DNA from: Coffea arabica
Taxonomy: Eukaryota > Streptophyta > Magnoliopsida > Gentianales > Rubiaceae
Length of the DNA stretch: 64,000 bases
Reading direction: 5' to 3'
NCBI RefSeq assembly: GCF_036785885.1
Contig: NC_092320.1
Span: 11,781,557 to 11,845,556, forward strand
How positions within the stretch are numbered: the first letter of the stretch is position 1; every line of letters begins with the position of its first letter. The notes beneath the pieces were generated by a model. That model made no database searches, was not told where the DNA came from, and worked only from the letters and a program-made list of their open reading frames with translations. Shown one piece after another: positions 61,993-64,000 of this stretch. The translations under genes and the position numbers were made by a program.

Positions 61993-63748
61993 TATTAGTA
62001 AAAGGCTAAGCAGGCTGCCTCGTACCCCGCTCCCTTGTGAAATCTGCAATTTTGTTGTTCAATATGGATTACAATGCAATTCGGATCCACTTCCCTAATA
62101 TTGAACTTTTGAACAGTAGCCTATTTGCAATGTCAGGGACGGATAGATGCTGAAAATAGGGATGACAATAGGGCGGGATAAAACGGAAGAATCCTTCTCG
62201 TCTCATCCCTTTGGTCACTCAAAAATTCCTCCCCTCCCCCATTCTATCTCATTAGACCCGCGAGTGCTCTTGCCCGGCTCCATTATTATTTTTATTTTTA
62301 TATTGGACTGTATTTTTATATATATCTATATAACACTAATAAATAACCTAATAATTATTCTTTTGAATTTTTATTAAATTAACGTGAGATAAATTTTAAA
62401 AGTCATTTTCATCTTATGAATCCATTTCTATAGAATTTGAATCAATTATTGTTATTTTTTTATAAACGACATGCCACAAAAAAAGAGCTAACTAACATAA
62501 CGAGATTATCATTTAATCACAAAAAATTAACAACAAACATTATACTATATTATCACAAGAAAATATCATTTTATCAATTCATATTATATGTATATAATTA
62601 TATTATGTTATGTATTTTTATATTTGATATATATAATATTAAAATTATAATCAGGAGATAGCAAGGGAAGGGAAATAGAAGAGTTAGAGTGGTAGGGGAA
62701 GGGGGATAGAGGAGAAGGGAAAGGAGGAGAGATGGGACGAGAGAGAGAAAAAAATAGAGGAAAGGGTGAGATGGCGAAGGAGGTGGCGGTTAGTGGTGAT
62801 AGCAATTGGGTGGGAAAAATGACCCTCTAATGATTGTTAAAAACCTTCAATGATCTAAGATTTCAAGCATATAGCCTAATCCGTAGTGGCAACAACGGAG
62901 AGGGAGAAATGACTTTCAATAATTGTTAAAAACATTTTAATGATATGAAATTCTAAGGTATACCCTAATTCATAGTAGTGACAAGAGTCAAATTCATCTA
63001 AACTTTTTTCTAGAAAAAAAAAAAGAAGCATTTCATTTTCTTTAGTACGGTGATTGAAGGGGTTGTCACATGTTTGTAAGACAAACGTGGCAATGAATGA
63101 CATTGAAAGTTGATAAAGCTCAAATTTTATTTTTAAAAAAATATAGGTCATGTTAAAGAAAATAATCAAAGTAAATATATGTTTACACTAAAAATCTCTT
63201 AAACATAAAGTGTATTAAATATCTATTAAAATCATTATTATATACAATATAATTATCCAACTCTCTCACTCATGAACTAGAATTAACACAAAATTTAACC
63301 ACAAAAAGCTAGTTATTAAATAAATTTTGTTTGCATAAATGAAATAAATTATATGAAAGCTGTAGTAAGAATTTTATTATTCTTCAATAAGCCCAAATTG
63401 ATCTGGACTAAAAAATGGTTAATGGGTTATCTTGAAGGTATAACAAAACAGCAGTAACTATGGCGGAGGTTTTGACTCTGGAATTCTTATAGTGGATTCC
63501 TGCTTTAAAGTGTTTAATTAATCATGTTGATACCTTGTCAGTCAATTTGAGCTGTTCGAACTGCCTTCAAACGTCCATCAAACTATATATGAAATTATTG
63601 TGAGTGGATGAAACTATCTCCGAATCTCAATGAAATTATGAAATTATTGGAGGGTTTCATGTAGGTTCTATTGCTTAGGATATCATAGATAATTTAAGGT
63701 AATAGTTGATAATTAGAAGCGAAGAAAAGGATGGATACTGTTAGGTAG
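61993..63748. other. intergenic repeat fragments
   Basis: No gene seen. A half-MITE begins at 62157 (TAGGGATGACAATAGGGCGG), related to the element at 41144, but I could not find its right end. A purine-rich block lies at about 62655-62785. A roughly 90-bp unit is tandemly duplicated at about 62808-62889 and 62898-62982 (GGGAAAAATGACCCTCTAAT and GGGAGAAATGACTTTCAATA starts). Confidence 0.5.
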
Positions 63749-63964
63749 CATTGTAAGGAATCAAATTCAAGATGTTCTCTTGAAAAAACCGGTGCAGTGG
63801 TTGAAGAATATAATGCCAAGGGATTTGTTGATGCAGGTTACGATGTTTTGCCTGATTCATTTGATTCAGATTTGTTTGAGTTTATGGGACAACTCAACAC
63901 TAAATCTGAGGTTATTACTTATTACTACAAGATTTACAGACCAAATTCACATGACCAAAATTAA
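63749..63964 (+). other. unrecognised open frame, possible exon or gene fragment
   Basis: A 71-codon frame free of stops, without a good initiating ATG. It reads ...EKTGAVVEEYNAKGFVDAGY, followed by an acidic segment DSFDSDLFEFMGQ and YYYKIYRP, and ends at TAA 63962-63964. Amino-acid composition looks protein-like, unlike its AT-rich surroundings, but I do not recognise the family. It could be a captured gene fragment, a pseudogene exon, or chance. Confidence 0.3.
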
Positions 63965-64000
63965 TTGGACCACATCATCTACATCGATCCAGCATTTGCA

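Noticed and set aside
1-64000. tRNA, rRNA, CRISPR or bacterial operon structures
   Set aside because: No cloverleaf-like A/B-box pairs, rRNA cores or spaced direct repeats were noticed. The window is plainly plant nuclear DNA. A tRNAscan run was not possible.

Overview
The window is nuclear DNA of a eudicot plant. It is AT-rich, its genes carry GT-AG introns, and all the protein families are typical of land plants. The wide gaps are packed with small hAT-like elements, Helitrons and an LTR-retrotransposon remnant. The repeat style makes me lean towards an asterid, but only weakly. Exon coordinates were worked out by hand from open frames, splice sites and phase continuity. Each multi-exon model closes to a whole number of codons, but none was checked against transcripts or databases.

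Layout. 1-37: possible first codons of a minus-strand gene leaving the window. 3031-3637 (+): a small secreted-peptide precursor resembling the RGF/GOLVEN/CLEL family. 3980-8609 (-): a NO66/MINA-type cupin (JmjC) oxygenase, 781 aa, 4 exons. 9597-12513 (-): a secretory-pathway CPYC glutaredoxin (GRXC3/C4 type), 150 aa, 4 exons. 12514-22366: a repeat-rich gap with a hAT-like MITE (8-bp target duplication), a diverged 290-bp direct duplication, a 0.9-kb fold-back element, and a terminal-inverted-repeat element split by a 3,084-bp solo LTR. 22367-23866 (+): an intronless ATL-type RING-H2 E3 ligase. 24521-24974: a second hAT-like MITE. 28816-30655 (+): a two-exon gene for a 126-aa plant small protein, easily missed because exon 1 is only 73 nt. 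31311-32450 (-): a kelch-like protein. 35842-38609 (+): a PIN2-type auxin efflux carrier, 6 exons. 38982-39547 and 41144-41713: two more MITEs. 43352-47884 (-): a Golgi-type nucleotide-sugar transporter (NST/TPT group), 7 exons. 50885-55918 (-): a trichome-birefringence-like (TBL/PMR5) O-acetyltransferase, 5 exons. 57187-61992: two non-autonomous Helitrons lying head to tail with nested insertions. 61993-64000: repeat fragments and an unrecognised short open frame.

Functional themes. As is usual in plants, the neighbours do not form an operon. Two themes recur. First, root auxin: a GOLVEN-like peptide gene and a PIN2 gene sit about 32 kb apart, and GOLVEN peptides are known to affect PIN2 trafficking in Arabidopsis. 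Second, Golgi wall biosynthesis: a nucleotide-sugar transporter and a TBL acetyltransferase are adjacent. Either pairing may be chance. I did not find a clearly new multi-gene system. The most unusual items are the RGF-like peptide with an atypical C-terminus, the unnoticed 126-aa small-protein gene, the Helitron pair, the fold-back element and the nested solo LTR.
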